Assembly: GCF_020921035.1 (NCBI RefSeq)
Contig: NC_063151.1
Span: 29,394,934 to 29,458,933 of the forward strand
DNA length: 64,000 nt
Source: Rhodamnia argentea
Taxonomy: Eukaryota > Streptophyta > Magnoliopsida > Myrtales > Myrtaceae
Direction of reading: 5' to 3'
In this document: positions 12,415 through 26,397 of the stretch, in pieces
Numbering within the stretch: position 1 is the first letter of the stretch
Layout: the number at the start of each line of letters is the position of its first letter
Position numbers and translations under genes: made by a program
Notes under the pieces: generated by a model
What the model saw: only the letters and a program-made list of their open reading frames with translations
Told to the model about the DNA's origin: nothing
Database searches by the model: none

Positions 12415-13466
12415 CTGCAAATTTACGTAGAAATACCGGTTTAAATCCGAGGTGTGCTCGCCGCTAATGTTAATTCAAGATTCGGTGATTGAACGTCGTT
12501 TGTACTACGATACTTCGACAGATCCTTCCTTGTGGAATGGGAGAATCTCTATACGGCATATCAAGTTAATTTACTTTCCAGATTTACTTATTTTAATTGC
12601 TTTGTGGGATTTTCATAATCAAGTTATGCACCTTTTTTCATATGAAATGAAGATTTTTGTTTCAAAAAAAAAAAAAAAATCCGAGTCCACTTGTCCAGAC
12701 GATCATCGATTGCTATCGATTTGATTAATAAAAAATAATTCCCGCCCCAACTTTTTTTCTTTACACAAATTAGAAAAAAGATAGGTAATATGTCTTCATT
12801 TTATAGTGTAACGTATGGTTGTGTATAGAAATAATTTGGTAATTAAGTCTCCAATAAGTAACAAGGACTACAACCATATGATATAGGAATATTCTGGAAT
12901 GCTACTTCTACCGACGGGAGAACCAGAAAAAATTAAGCGCGCACATGTTAATATGATTTGATTCCTGGGAGCTATTTTTGGCCAAAAATTGACATTTTTG
13001 TTTTTGTTTCCTAAACGAGCTTATGAGTAGAGAAATGTATTTGATAACGACACAAAATTTTTATGTCCTCGAAATAGAAATTTGTTTGATAGTAGCATAA
13101 AAGTTCTACGATTGTCAACCGCCCGGCGATCGGAAATCGGCAGCCGGCGGATCGGAGATCGGTGGACGGCGACATGGACGCGAGAGAGAGGGAGACCGTG
13201 TGCAAGATAGAGGGAGTGGGTGATGAGAATAATTTTTATTTTCGTTTCTATTTTAGAAATAGAAAAGTGAAAAAAATTTACTTCTCAATTATGTTTCAAA
13301 TCACTCAAAAAAAATTTCTGTTTCAAATCTATTTCTAGACTAAAAATTTATCCCAAAAATAGAAAAATGAAATTGTTTTACCAAACAAATTTATATTTCA
13401 AACCTGCTTTTGGGAACGGAAAAATAGAAAAACAAATAAACACAATGGTTATCATTCGCGTCCTAA

Positions 13467-13648
13467 GGCTCCGTTTGTTTTGCTAAAAATAAGTGATGTG
13501 GAACATATTTTCATAAAAATGATCGCATGTACCATTTGAAATAATCATTTTCATTTAGTGTCTAAACATTTGCGCGAACGATGAGAAATATTTTTTGGTC
13601 ATTCAATTTTTTAAGTGATGTATTATTTTTCGCGAAATAAACGGAGCC
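13467..13648. mobile_element. 182-bp MITE with GGCTCCG termini
   Basis: Both ends are GGCTCCGTTT(G/A)TTT followed by C/G-rich then AAAAATAA, in inverted orientation, with inverted-repeat similarity over about 33 bases. The interior has no coding capacity. No clean target-site duplication was seen. Confidence 0.75.
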
Positions 13649-13908
13649 TATTCAAATGAATTTATTACTGCAAGTCTGCAAGTTGAGTTGTGATATGAAG
13701 TTGTTGGGGATGCTTATACGCTTCAGTTGCCCTTCACGAACGCAAACTTTCATTGTGATTGCAGCGTCCATCCATGAGAGTTATTCGCAACCGAGTCAAA
13801 TGCTGCCGTGCCTACGAAATCAGGCCTTTGATAGAAGCTGTTGGGCTACAAGCCAGACAATAATTATGGTCAAACACGCACGTCCATGGACATAAACTAT
13901 GCACTTTG

Positions 13909-14030
13909 ATTAATTGCGAGTTGTGCATGTGTCGGTCATGTATCTTGTTGGGTCGTCCGTAGATTTTTTTTTTTGTTTAAATTAATTGTGAGTTGTGCAT
14001 ATGTTGGTCATGTATCTCGTTGGGTCGTCC
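13909..14030 (+). repeat. Tandem duplication with 72-bp period
   Basis: Two 50-base copies, 13909-13958 and 13981-14030, share ATTAATTG.GAGTTGTGCAT and TTGGGTCGTCC with few mismatches, separated by a T-run. It abuts the MITE at 14041. Confidence 0.8.
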
Positions 14031-14040
14031 TTAAATAAAT

Positions 14041-14509
14041 ACTTGGAAAAATATAAAAAAAGTCATAAATCTATTGCATTTGTATCGGTTTAGTTCTAAA
14101 CCTTTCAATTTGACCAATTTAATCATAGTCCTTTTTGCATTGTTATTAATTCAGTCCATCCGATCAATTTTGGCCGGAAATCACCGACGTGAACATTTTT
14201 TAAGAATATGTTTTTAAGAGCGGCTGTCACTAGCCAAAGCCAACGTTTAAGGGGAAAAAAGGAAAAAATAATTAAAGATAATTTTTAACAACAAATATTA
14301 TCAAAAATATTCATGTTAGCAATGGCCATCCTACGTGGCACCGCTGACGTCCACGTCGGCGATTTCCAGCTAAAATTTGCCCGGATGGACTAAATTTATA
14401 CTAATGCAAAAGAAGTTTATAACTAAATTGGTCTACTTTGAAATGTTTAGGATTGAGTTGGTATATATACAATAGGTTTATGACTTTTTTTTTATACTTT
14501 TCCCAATAA
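14041..14509. mobile_element. MITE with long terminal inverted repeats (about 470 bp)
   Basis: The left end TTGGAAAAATATAAAAAAAG.. and the right end ..TATACTTTTCCCAA are inverted copies. Similarity continues inward for about 170 bases through GTCATAAA.CTATTG, GACCAATTTA and CAGTCCATCC. Long inverted repeats without coding potential fit a Mutator-like MITE. AATAAAT-like sequence lies at both flanks but is not an exact target duplication. Confidence 0.75.
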
Positions 14510-17128
14510 ATGAGTGACTGGAATTTTCTTAAGGCTAAGAAACTAATGGGAATGTTTCGTTGAATAGCGTAGATTAAGGTCTTGATTGAATATTTTGCAA
14601 TATTGATTATGTATGATAAGATTTGAATCCAATTAAAAAACGCAAATAATTTCGTCAAGAAGAATGTTCTTTCCACAGCTGTAGCCAATAAATTAGTAAA
14701 GAGAAGTTGATACTGAACTCTTAATCGAAATTCCAACTATTAGCTTGTCTCTGACTTTCGCATGAGAACACAAATCCAACGAGAGATTAAAGAAGACCAG
14801 TCGCTTTAGCTTTTCATTTCCAGCTGCACAAATCATGCCGTTGAATGTTGATGGCATGCTTTAGGATCTAGCAAATTGCGAGGAGGTTTAGGTAATTAGA
14901 GCGTCGTTGTAACTTCTCTTCTTGTGACGTGTCGACTTAAGCTTGTATCGTTTTCTTCTTTTCCATTTGTTTCCCAAAAAACAGATAATTTAAAAAATAT
15001 TTTCCTTAAATTGATCGCTTATATCTTTTGAAATAATTAATTCATAAAAAAATTAATTATCGACAAAATTTTATTTTTTTACAATTTTCACGGATGATGA
15101 AAATATTTTTCTTTCATTCATTTTAATAAATGATTCAGGGTTTTTTTTTTTTTTGCAATTTAAGCCTCCTTTTGTTCCGCATGAATAGCTATATTTGTGA
15201 TATGTTCATTAAGCAAACAACAAGTAAGGCATTAGACTCTTTGGAGTTATGAAAAGCTGTACTAAACACAGCTTACATAAAATCTCACATGAAATTCTCG
15301 ATAATTGTTGGCGGATCATGAAACACGAAATTTCCCTTATGCAAATTTTCCAGAAATAAAATAGTTATCTCCCATGCACGACAATTTGAATTTTAAGTTA
15401 CTAGATGAAAAACAATAAGCTCTTGGGGCAAGTTAAAACAAATCCTCATGTTAAGGCCATTAAGGATTTTATCCGGAAATGACTTTACATATTGATTACT
15501 ATGCGTTCGTGAAAGATTTCACGTATTTCATATGATAAAAGGTCAAATGTTCAGAAGCCGAAATTAAAAGGAGTTGTACAAAGCGAAAAATACAAAAGTC
15601 GTATTGTAATTTGATATTGATGTTGTGCTTAAACTACGATGCAATTTAGAGGAACTTTTGCGTGCCAAATATTATTATTTCCATTCTGATGAATAATGCT
15701 GTTAATTAAACAAATGGATAACAAAATACTGAACATATATAGACATAGAAACGAAAAGACAAGTCAAACACAATCTGCCAAGCCAAATCCTGCTCAGATA
15801 TCTGTGAATAGAATGAGTAGGCAACAATCACCAACAAGAGCGAGTGGGCAACAACCTGGGTTCCGACCGGTAACGGGTGAGGAAGCGTCGTGCAACCTTG
15901 GCCCCTGTTCGCGTTGACTCGACAAGAAATATGCAAAGCAAAGAGCCAACAAAAGGGCAACGACACCGGGGCCGAAGATGTTGCCATCACCACACGCGCA
16001 CGAACATCCCGCTCCCCGTCACCATCCTTCTGAACCGGTCCTTCTACGCGGCTTCCCAGTGCGCCCCATCGAATCTTTCCTTATTGCTCCACCATTATTT
16101 CTTTTTTCCGACGATTCCACTGAGAAAGACATCCACCTCCCATTTTCTTTGTCGATGCCATCTAATCTAATTCCCCACCTCTTGTACCCGTTCGAATTAT
16201 GACTGGCCGTGACGAGAAGGAAAAATCCCTGTAAAATTCCCTAAATTGTGATTACACAATATAAGATTATCGGCGAGCGAAAGTAATATAAAGTATTGGA
16301 AAATAGTAAAATCCGCATCAGACTTAATTCCAAAAAAATTAGTGTTTCATTCTTTTTGACTTTTGAGTTTTGATTGATAATCCCTTCTTAAGGGGCTTAC
16401 TTTTGCGATTTGCAATCGCTTCCGAAACGTGGGGTCGTGCAAGGGGGAACCCCCGCACGGGGGCCCACCCACCTCCCTCCCCAAAAGGGCGAAACCCAAC
16501 CATGGGCGCTTACGTGGACCAATCAGGATCCGTCGATCTCCCTCCGTGGTCTCTCCCCCATGTGCTTCCAGGTGGCGAGGAACCTTCTTGCATACGGGCA
16601 TTTCCATCTCTGCACGATCATTTCCCCAAGAAACAAAGAAAGGCCGTACTTAACGCGCGAAATCTTGTCGTTTTTCCATGTTCGACGTGAATGAATAGAG
16701 CTGTACAGCTAGGGATGCGATGAGCTAAAGGATGATTTCTAGAATCGAGTTTCGTTGCCTTCGGGCCTCGATGTTTGACTCCGGCCTTACTACGTAATTA
16801 AATAACGTTGCGTTAGGTAGGGTTTGCCATGTGGGGGCAAAAGACACCATCGGTCGAGATCAGAATGAAAGTAAGTAGCGATAATATCTAACTGGCCCAA
16901 AATAAACAAGAAGAAGTGGTGGTGCCATACTTATCTTGGGCGGACGGTTTTTATCCTTTCACTCATGCGGGGTCCATTCGTAAAAGACCGAGACAGCGAG
17001 CCAGCGGCTACCTTAGAAATTGTAATTTTCTTTTGATATTTGTGTACCCGGTATAATTTTAATTCAAAAAAAAAAATAATAACAAGTTGAACCGTCGAGA
17101 TATCCAAACTCGTACGTGAATGATCTAT

Positions 17129-17361
17129 GACTCCATTTGTTTCGCTCACAACGAGTGATTCGTAAATTTTTTTCAAAAAACCATCGCTTAAAAAAGAGAA
17201 TGAACGAAAAATATTTTCATTGTTTATGCAAATGTTTATACATAAATTATTATAGATAATGAAAGTATTTTTCATTAACTAATTATATCAAATGATATAA
17301 AAGATCATTTTTAGAAAATTATTTTTCAAATTGCTCATTTATTATGAAACAAACGAACCTT
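17129..17361. mobile_element. Diverged MITE related to the 13467 element
   Basis: The left end GACTCCATTTGTTTCGC and right end TGAAACAAACGAACC are inverted relatives of the GGCTCCGTTTGTTT terminus. The interior is AT-rich and non-coding. Confidence 0.5.
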
Positions 17362-18955
17362 TGGATTAAAGGTTACATGGAATACGCTTTCGCCCGGCAA
17401 ATCATGGATGGCTTGATGGAACGTATATCGGACGGCTTTTTATGTTTCGCCACACAATAGCAACGAGAAAGGTGGCCCCGAAAGCATTAGGTCCCGACAA
17501 CTTTGACCGAGCTCGATGTATGCATTGTGATTTGAAAAAGAGGGGGGAAAATAAAGCATGAAAGTGATGAATTTGGTTGCAGGCTCCAACCCAAGAAGTT
17601 AATTGACCCAGTCACCGGTGCCCACTGCCCATGCGACCAGGGCCAAAACGAGGGTGCGCCCGGTCCTCTTCGTTGATGTTTACAAACCTTAACCAAACAA
17701 AGTCGTGGTCTCTCCGACAAAAGCAAGCGGCTCGACATGTCACTTTATGCGTTTTTCCTCTCATTTGCTTTCATGACATAACACGGCACCAAACGCGAAA
17801 GGAAGATCACGTCTCGTTCGAGATCGTGATCATATATACATACCCGGTCTTAATTGGTCCAATCCCAACCAGTCATCCCACGAGAAGTACTGAGGATGTC
17901 TCATTTATTGTCTAAAAAGAAAAAGAAGCACCGTAAGATATTGCTAGATAGGATGATATAGAATGACAATGTGGTAATCTAACCACGAGATATCTATCAC
18001 TTAGTTGTACAAAGCCCGTTGATCGTATGCGCCGTGATTTTGATATGTACCGATAACGATGAATATAGGCTCTCGAGAATATAAATACTCTATCGGAACT
18101 TTAGATTGTTGATTTTGTACTTATTAATTCGCTTTCAAGAGCTAATTTTCCATTAGACTTGTCAGGTACGCACTAACGCATAGCATTTTGATCGCTTTAT
18201 ACATCAACCACCGTAGGTGATTGCATCGAGCTTTTTTATAAGGTGCTTTGGTCCACGTTAAAATAAATAGCCATTTGGAGATGTGGATTGTCCCGGAGCT
18301 TTGAAAACTGGCCATAGCAATCCACGATCAACAAACAAATGAGGAAAATGTTGAAATTTCGAGGCATTATTCTCGCGATAGAAATAGCAAGTTAAAAATT
18401 GAACCGTCAAGAGGGTTCCGCTAACAAAAAAACCCTCTAATTTACTATAACTAAGTGAAAAATCACGCTAGGTGTAAAACCGTAAAGTCAAAAAAGGACC
18501 ACGTCCTTCTACATTCGGGGGGCCTCCATCCGAGCATTTTCATGGGTAAAAAGGGAAAAGAATCAATCACCTGTAGTTATTTATTGAATTTCTCATAAAT
18601 AAAACGCCGTTGAGAGAGCACTCTGAACAGGCCGAGCGAACTAAAACCAGCTGGCTCCAGCCGACAGGAGCCGGCTCGTTTACTTGGGAACGCGTAATAA
18701 TTAGACCGGCAAACGAAACAGAAGCCCCAGAAATTTTTTCCCTTCCCAATTTTTTAAAACTCCGTTCACCAAGTTTGCCTCATAAAAGCCAGCTTCCAAA
18801 GTTTCAACAGCTACTACTAGTACTAGGCCCCTTTCTCCTTCCTTTCTTTCAGCTCGTGGCTGGGCGAATCTCACACCCATCTCCGACGGAGAGTACTCGA
18901 GGAATCAGCAGCTCCGGAAGTTGAAGAGCAAAGCCGCCGGCGACACTCTCCAGCA

Positions 18956-21900
18956 ATGTGTACCTCACGCGCCGCCGTCCTGCTCTTCTCCCTGCTCGTG
19001 AGCTCGGCCATATCAGCTCTCGTCTCTGCTCAGAAATCTACCACTACTCCATGGCGAACTCTATCTGGTAACTCTCTCTCTCCCTCCCCTCTCTCTGTAT
19101 CTGTCTCGGCCGCTCCTGGCTGAGCATGTTCAATTTCTTTATTGGATTGAGAATTTGTCCGAGCTGCGTGTCATTGCTAGGCTTTGATCTCGGAAAAAGG
19201 AGGGGGAAGAGAGTGAGAGAGGACTAAATCCGAACAAGAATGATGAAATCTCTCAGCTGTTCTTCCTTCCCGCATTTCTAATTTGTTTGGCTGGTTACTG
19301 AGCTGAATAATTAACCTAGTCAGTCCTAGCTCGATCTTTCTGCATCTGTTGCCTCGGTTACTAATTCCGTACGATTGCATTTCTTTGCTCCTCCCCCTTA
19401 CTGATTTCCTTGGTACACGCTCTTCTCTTCGGATTTTAGAGTCATTTTCAGACAGCTAGCGAAAATCGCGGGGAATTTTTTGCCAATTACGCGCTCTTCA
19501 GCTTTTAAACCCATGGACGTTGACTTTGTTTAAGCGGATTCTAACTTGTGGCTCTTTTCCTTTGACTTAGTCGTCAGGGGAACATATTCAAGAGCTTGAC
19601 TTGAGTATCTCGACGAGTTTTGGAAAAGCGAGGCCCGCGGAACGGTTAAATCGCAGTCATTCGCTCTCTTGTCTTTGATCTTTCGAACAAAATGATCCTT
19701 GAGCATCGCCTTTGTTCTTTGGAGAAATTTTTTATTTGAATTGGTTAATTAAAATGGTAGAACGATATAAGGTCTCCTGCCTTGAAAATTACAGTGATGA
19801 AGCAAAGCTTGTGAGGTCATTGGAAAAGAGCTAGGGAAGACTGGAATTAATGTCATGCGACCACCTTGCGTCCTAATGTTGTTACATCTACCCTAATGTG
19901 ATTTTCATGAAGTATTGGTCTCAGTTTTCTACTTTGGTTATGCGGGGAACTCATGCAAAGTCCCATTATTTCACGGTATTTCTCCTGTGATCTGATCTTG
20001 AACTTTCATTGTGTTGTGTGCAATGCTGTCACCGAAAAGAACTATGGGCATGGCCTTTGCTTTGCTTCTTTTTTTCATGCGTAAGCTGTCCCCTAAGATA
20101 AGCTCATTACAATATTATCAAGCATTGTTCCACAGGGAAAAAAGAACCCAAAAAAAAAAAAACACTTGTAGGCACTTTTAGTTTTGAAGACACTGTCTGC
20201 AATTATCTTTAGCTATTAGCTTGACATCGGCAGAGATTTTAATTTCCTTTATCAACTTGCCCACTTTGTTCATTGAGGCGTGTGTGGCTTGGGAAGATTT
20301 CTTCGCGGTGTATGTTAGATGCTTACTAGTTCCTTTCTTCTACAGGGAATCCACCATTAGTCATTGCAAGGGGTGGATTTTCAGGGATCTTTCCGGATTC
20401 TAGCTCTGCTGCCTACAGTTTGGCATTGATGACAAGTGTACCTGACGTGGTATTGTGGTGTGACGTCCAATTAACAAAAGATGGGGCTGGCATATGTGCT
20501 CCAGATGTCAAGTTGGAGAACTCTACCAGCATTGCAAGTCTTTTCAAGGATATGGGTAAAACATACTCTGTTAATGGTGTGCCTACTCAAGGATGGTTCT
20601 CCATTGATTTCACCCTGAATGACCTTGCTAACATTGTCGGTAAGGACAAATTCATCTTAAAGCTTGATATTCCACCTTCTCCTCTGTATCAACTAAAATT
20701 TTATATTGACATTTTTCATTTCTATTAAGTATGTTGGGTGCTCTATATGTGGATCTTTTTCTTTACCGCCTACCCTGCCCCCGGGGGGGGGTGGGTTGAC
20801 TTGAGACTCACTAAACCGATTCATGATAGTAGTAAATTATCTTTTGTTAAATGGTACTTAAGGTTATAAATTTTCTCATGCCTCAAAATCTCTGTGATCT
20901 CTGCACAGTAATTCAAGGAGTATATTCTCGAACTTCTAAGTTCGATGGCAATCTCTTTCCAATATTCACAGTCCAAGATGTGGTCAGTCAGTTGAAACCA
21001 CGACCACGTGCATTATGGTTGAATATTCAGGTAAATATTCAAGAACATGTTGTCCAGAGTTATTGGTGCCTTCTTCAGCTATTCTTGGGTTGACAAACCT
21101 CTTTTCATTTTGCAGCATGACATGTTCTTCACGCAACATAACTTGAGTATGAGAAGCTTTGTGATTTCCACGTCTAGAAGTGTAGTTATCGATTATATCT
21201 CATCACCAGAGGTGGGCTTCTTAAGGAGCATTGCTGGACGAGTCAGCCCAACCAGGACAAAGTTGATCTTCAGGTTTATGGGACAAGATGATATTGAGCC
21301 TTCAATCAAGCAGACATATGGTTCTCTGTTAAAGAATCTTACGTTTATCAAGACATTTGCTTCTGGGATACTAGTACCAAAGGTTTATATATGGCCTGTT
21401 GATGTCAATAACTACTTGCAAGCTCATACCTCTCTTGTATCAGATGCTCATAAAGCAGGGCTCACAGTTTTCGCAGCTGATTTTGTAAATGATGTTCCTC
21501 TTAGCTACAATTACAGTTTCGATCCTGTGGCTGAGACTCTATCTTACATCGACAATGATGCATTCTCTGTAGATGGTGTGCTCTCTGATTTCCCGATAAC
21601 TCCATCTGCAGCCATTGGTAAGTCTCCTTTCATTGATTAAGCACATTACTAAGCTTGTTTCACATATCTTTTAATACATCATGCACTATTTTGTATGTCA
21701 AATCTTGTGTAGTGATCATAGTTGTTTTGATGAGTAAATGTATTTCTTAAGCCTTTCCTCATTTTAAGAGAGATGTTGAACATATGGAGGTCATGTTTTT
21801 TTACTTTGCATACACATTTATAACCTACTTTCTCTGTATATGCTAACTTGTTCTTTCATCCTGCAGACTGTTTTGCTTATCCAAGCAAAAATAGTTCGGG

Positions 21901-24885
21901 ACAAGGTATGTCTAATGATTCAACATGCGGATGAAAAACGATTTTTCTTTGCTCACAACCTAGGTATTCCCTGGTTGTGTTTAAGGTTTTTGTTTAGGAT
22001 GTTTGGATATTCTAACATCCAATATTTTCAATTCTCTCAGCTATGCCATTGGTTATTTCGCTCAATGGGGCAAGTGGGGATTATCCTGGTTGCACTGACT
22101 TAGCATATTCACAAGCTATTTCAGACGGGGCTGACATTATTGACTGTCCTGTTCAAATGTCGAAGGATAGGATTCCTTTTTGCTTGAGCTCCATAAATCT
22201 TATAGGTAGCAGTAACGTTGCAACAACACAATTTCGTGACCGTATGACAACAGCTCCAGAGATTCAGTCAGGGCCTGGGATATTCAGTTTTAGCCTCAAC
22301 TCAAGTGAGATCCAGCAGTTGAGACGTAAGTTTGACATTCAGTTTTGAATCTGCATGTTCTCTACAGCATTTTGCTCCTCCTCTATCTTCTTCTTCTTCT
22401 AGTATGATTGTCATGGTTTAAGACCGCTTTACTTAGATAAATGTGATCAACTAAATATCCTGTTGAGAGGCATTGGTCTTTGTGAAGGCCTCTTTTTTTG
22501 TTCATTTCAAGCAATCTCTTGTCAACCTTAAATCAATATACCTGAGTTCAATTTGATGAGCAATTATCAACTCATGTCCTCTTCTGCAGAAACTTTTGAT
22601 GATTAAACGTCTCTGTTCTGATTTTTTTGTTAATATTGTTGCAGCTGTAATTGCAAGTCCATTTTCGCAGTACAAAATATTCAGAAATCCAGCCAACAGA
22701 AATGTTGGAAATTTCCTATCGTTGTCAAGTTTTCTCACCTTGGCAAAAAATTCTTCATCCATATCTGGTGTCTTGATCAACATAGAGGTGAGATTCTGTT
22801 CCACAATTTGCTTTGTATATTTTCATATATTGCATATCTTTGCCAAAGGACAAATCTACAAATCTGTCATTTGGTAACGTGTTTACAAAGTTAGTAATGC
22901 AATAAAGAAAGTTGCTAAGACATTTCGAAAATTACCATCACCTCTTGAATATGATAAATCCTGACTTCAGCTCAAGGATAACTTTTCCATGCTCACTCTT
23001 TGCACCATCAAATATTTTTGCGGAAGTTGTGGTAGCAAGTTTTGGTCCACGTCCAGGGAGGACACATGAAATTTATGATTCTTCTTAACCGATCCAAATC
23101 ATCATTTCTCATGAAAAGTGCATACCTTTCTAAAAGATTGTTTGTTAGATATCTGATCACTTTGAGACTTGCTATATTTGGTGCGATCTGCATGTTGATT
23201 GATCTGGCCTCATATCCCCAAAAGTAACCTTTTGTTGGATTTCCTAGATTGCATATGTGCCACACCAGTGGTTCAAATTGAATTTTAAGTCTGTTTGCTC
23301 GCGTCATTATTTGAAGTTTGGAGCAATCAGTTGGAGGCAGGTTTCTTGCGGTGTGAAACCCATTCTTACATCTAATCCTTTGGCAGTCTTATTGCACATG
23401 GTAATAGTTGCACATCATATAGAGATAGTACAAACTATTTTACAAGTAGAGGATTTGAGCTTGTTGAAGCGGACACATGTTGGAAGAACACCAAACATAC
23501 TCATTGACCCATGAAAAGCGTCTTGCTGTGTACTGTGCCATATACTTGAGACAACTTGTATGGTGCAGGAGATTGTGTGTCCATGCCATGGTAACCTATT
23601 TGGGCCCTTCTAAATGTTGAGAAGTTTTTGGACAAGCAGTTTTGGTTGTCTTGATCTTGATGTGCTGTTTTTCCTTTTTCTCTAGAACGCTGCCTACCTT
23701 GCCAAAGATCAGTCATTGAGCATAACTGATGCTGTTCTTGATGCTCTGAGTAAAGCTGGTTTCAATAACCAGACAGGGAAGAAGGTTATGATTAAATCCA
23801 CCAACAGCTCTGTTCTGATGAAGATCAAAGAGAATGCCAATTACGAGCTTGTGTATGAGGTTGATGAGAACATTCGTGATGCCACTAACGCTACTGTTCT
23901 GGACATAAAAGATTTTGCCGACTCTGTGGTTGTCAAGAAAACTTCTGTCTTCCCAACAAATGAGGCTTTTCTTACTGGTGTCACAGATGTTGTGACAAAG
24001 CTCCATGCCTTCAAGCTTCCCGTTTATGTGCAAACATTCAGCAATGAATTTGTGTCCCAAGCATGGGATTTTTTCTCTGATGCAACTGTTGAGGTGAACT
24101 CTTTTGTCATGGGAGGCGAAATCGATGGTGTGATCACTGATTTCCCCAAGACTTCTGCTTCCTACAAGAGTAAGCAACACATCCATTTCATAATTTTCTT
24201 CTGTATGAGAATTTTGTCCTTGCCAAACGTTTTATCGACAGAGGAATTGTGAATCGACTTGCTGCAGCGATTATAGGAAGACTCTTAACGTTCATTTATG
24301 TGCAGATCTTACACATCATATATTTTCAAACTAATTGTTCAAAGTAATGAGTAAAATCAAAGCGTTTGAACTTTTATTCGGTCCGGTTATTCCTATTTAG
24401 CGTATTGCAAGTAAAACTGTCCTTAGCAGCGTTTGAACTATGTAAAGGTAAACAGTTCAAAGTAATGCCACCTTCTGTAACAGCATTAATCTAATGATTC
24501 TGAACGTAGCGATATGGAGTTGGAGCTCTTTTGTGTTAAGTTTTCTTTGGTGACTGATAATGATGGTGCGGGAAATGCAGGAAACAAATGTTTAGCCTTG
24601 GGCAGCAAAATCCCTGCCTACATGAGTCCTGTTCAGGCTGGCAGTCTCCTGGAGGTGATACCTCGTCCAGTGTTACCACCTGCTCAAGCTCCATACCCTG
24701 TCCTGACTGAGTCGGATGTTGCGGAGCCGCCATTGCCAGCCGTACAAAAAGCATTAGCTCCCACTGCAACTGATGGGTCCACTGCAGAAGCGCCATCACA
24801 GGGGAAAAGTGGCCAGCCTAAACTTCCTGCTGGTATCTTGCTTTCGAGTGTGGTGATGCTCCTCGTGACCTTGTTTCTACTTTGA
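18956..24885 (+). CDS. GDPDL: SHV3-like GPI-anchored glycerophosphodiester phosphodiesterase-like protein
   Basis: Exons: 18956-19067, 20346-20639, 20909-21030, 21116-21617, 21867-21905, 22041-22325, 22645-22787, 23686-24169, 24581-24885; all phases fit and give 761 residues, typical of the SHAVEN3/GDPDL family. A signal peptide occupies about residues 1-26. Two tandem GDPD-like domains follow: the first from [18 protein letters not shown], the second from about residue 357 ([17 protein letters not shown]). A Pro/Ala-rich tail ends in a hydrophobic segment ([17 protein letters not shown]) fitting a GPI-anchor signal. Members sit at the plasma membrane/wall and affect cellulose and pectin organisation, root hairs and guard cells. 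The domains lack the usual HRG catalytic entry of bacterial GDPDs, so enzymatic activity is uncertain. Intron 1 is about 1.3 kb, intron 7 about 0.9 kb. Confidence 0.94.
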
Positions 24886-26397
24886 AATTCTATCTGGCAA
24901 CTGGTGACTCGAGGCCGTATTCGATTTTGCCATTTCATTAAGCGGATTTTTGACTGTTCTGGAGGTCTTACTTCCTGTTTATGGAGTCAACTATTGGAGC
25001 TTTTCCCACTTTTGACTTGAAGCAGTGAATTGCATTCCTTTCTTCCATGGATTAGGTAGATTCGTTCTTCTTGTAATCCACAAACTTTTTCCTCTGAGGT
25101 ACATGGTTATTTCTCATTCCTCTTTCTCTTTCTTTCATTTCCTTTTTGTAAAGGGATCATTCTCGTGTAATTAGTATTGTGAGCACCGATTGTTTTAGCC
25201 CACTATTTTGCATTTAATTCGTCATCTGCTATTGCAGCTAACTTTCGCAATTCTCTTGTCTGTTCAGTTCAATTAGTATTCCTGAGGAATGGTTTCCCTT
25301 CTTTTTTTAATCCCATATGAGGTGAAAATCCTTCACACTACGAGTTTGAGTATGGATTTAATGATTCAGCCAAAAGAAAGGAAAAAGAAGGGCAGAGTTG
25401 GTCTGGTAAAATGCATTGCGCTTGACAATGCGGCTAGATTGTGACAGCACCAAGCAATAAAAGCAAAAGACTGGCGGGGAGACATAAAGTTGAAGATTCC
25501 TTCAGGAAATGAGAATCCTGGGTTTTGAATCAAAAGTTGGTCACCCGTTTCATATTTGAAGTACTCATTCTGTAGATGTGTACACTCTGCCCCCCGTGGG
25601 TGAGAGAGTCTATGGTCCTGCTGTTCAATTGACTCTATCTATAAAATAAACAGTCCGTATGGTAAAAGTCCGACCTTCAGAACACTTGTCAGCCCTACAA
25701 TATTTTTTCTTTCATTTTGGGATAAAAAGCCTTGATTTTGGCCTACTTATTGAGTAAACGATTAAATAATGCTAAAAGGGCCAGTTTACATAATTCATGT
25801 ATGAAAATTGGCTCTATATTTTCTTGTTGGGTACTTTGAACATAATTAATCTGCATAACCACCCATTTTCATTTTGTTAACTCTTTGAATTTGCAAGTCG
25901 ATTTTGGTATCTCAATGATTTTCATCGTATGAGTGAATTTAGATAGTAAGCACTCTCAGCACATCCGTTAAAAAAAACTAAATAGCGAAATGTCATAATT
26001 ATTCGAATTTTTACCTTAAATATATTTAACAAGCAGCGTCAACGTTAAATGCAGAAAGCTCGAGAGTAAACAGCAAAGCCAACCGAAATATATTCGTTGT
26101 CAATTGTAATATTTGGGAACTTAAATCAATATTCCGTTATTAATAACCAAATCAACAGAGATCATCGGACTCAACCACTTCAATTAGGTGTTCAAACTTG
26201 TCGGGGGATAACAACTCGACACCTGGCAGTACACCATTCGTTGAATCTATAGGACGCGTTGAACTAAAACTCCTCCATGACTTTCCCTTTTTGATCACCA
26301 CCGGCGAGCGACCATCAACAAAACGGAAGGGGAAAAAAGGGGAAAAAAAATAAAATAAAAGCACGGAAGAAGAAGAGTTTCAGAGAGCGCAAGAGCC
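24886..26397. other. Intergenic region between the SHV3-like and XYLT genes
   Basis: Contains the 3' untranslated region of the upstream gene and the promoter of XYLT. No ORF with family features and no well-bounded repeat was seen. Confidence 0.6.

Larger units (their letters stand above)
9464..18955. other. Gene-poor interval of about 9.5 kb with transposon relics
   Basis: No convincing coding gene was found on either strand. It is AT-rich with many homopolymer runs and several MITE-like elements, listed separately. A GC-richer patch at about 15840-16200 and 16430-16700 carries short overlapping frames on both strands without recognisable domains. The last 300 bases should contain the promoter and leader of the SHV3-like gene. 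Confidence 0.7.

Noticed and set aside
15696..16202. Overlapping frames on both strands in a GC-richer patch
   Set aside because: One minus frame has a hydrophobic stretch (GPGVVALLLALCFAYFL), but there is no start, splice context or known family to support a gene.
16347..16694. Several overlapping frames around 16430-16690
   Set aside because: Frames on both strands are open because of GC-rich, Pro/Gly-biased sequence; none shows a domain.
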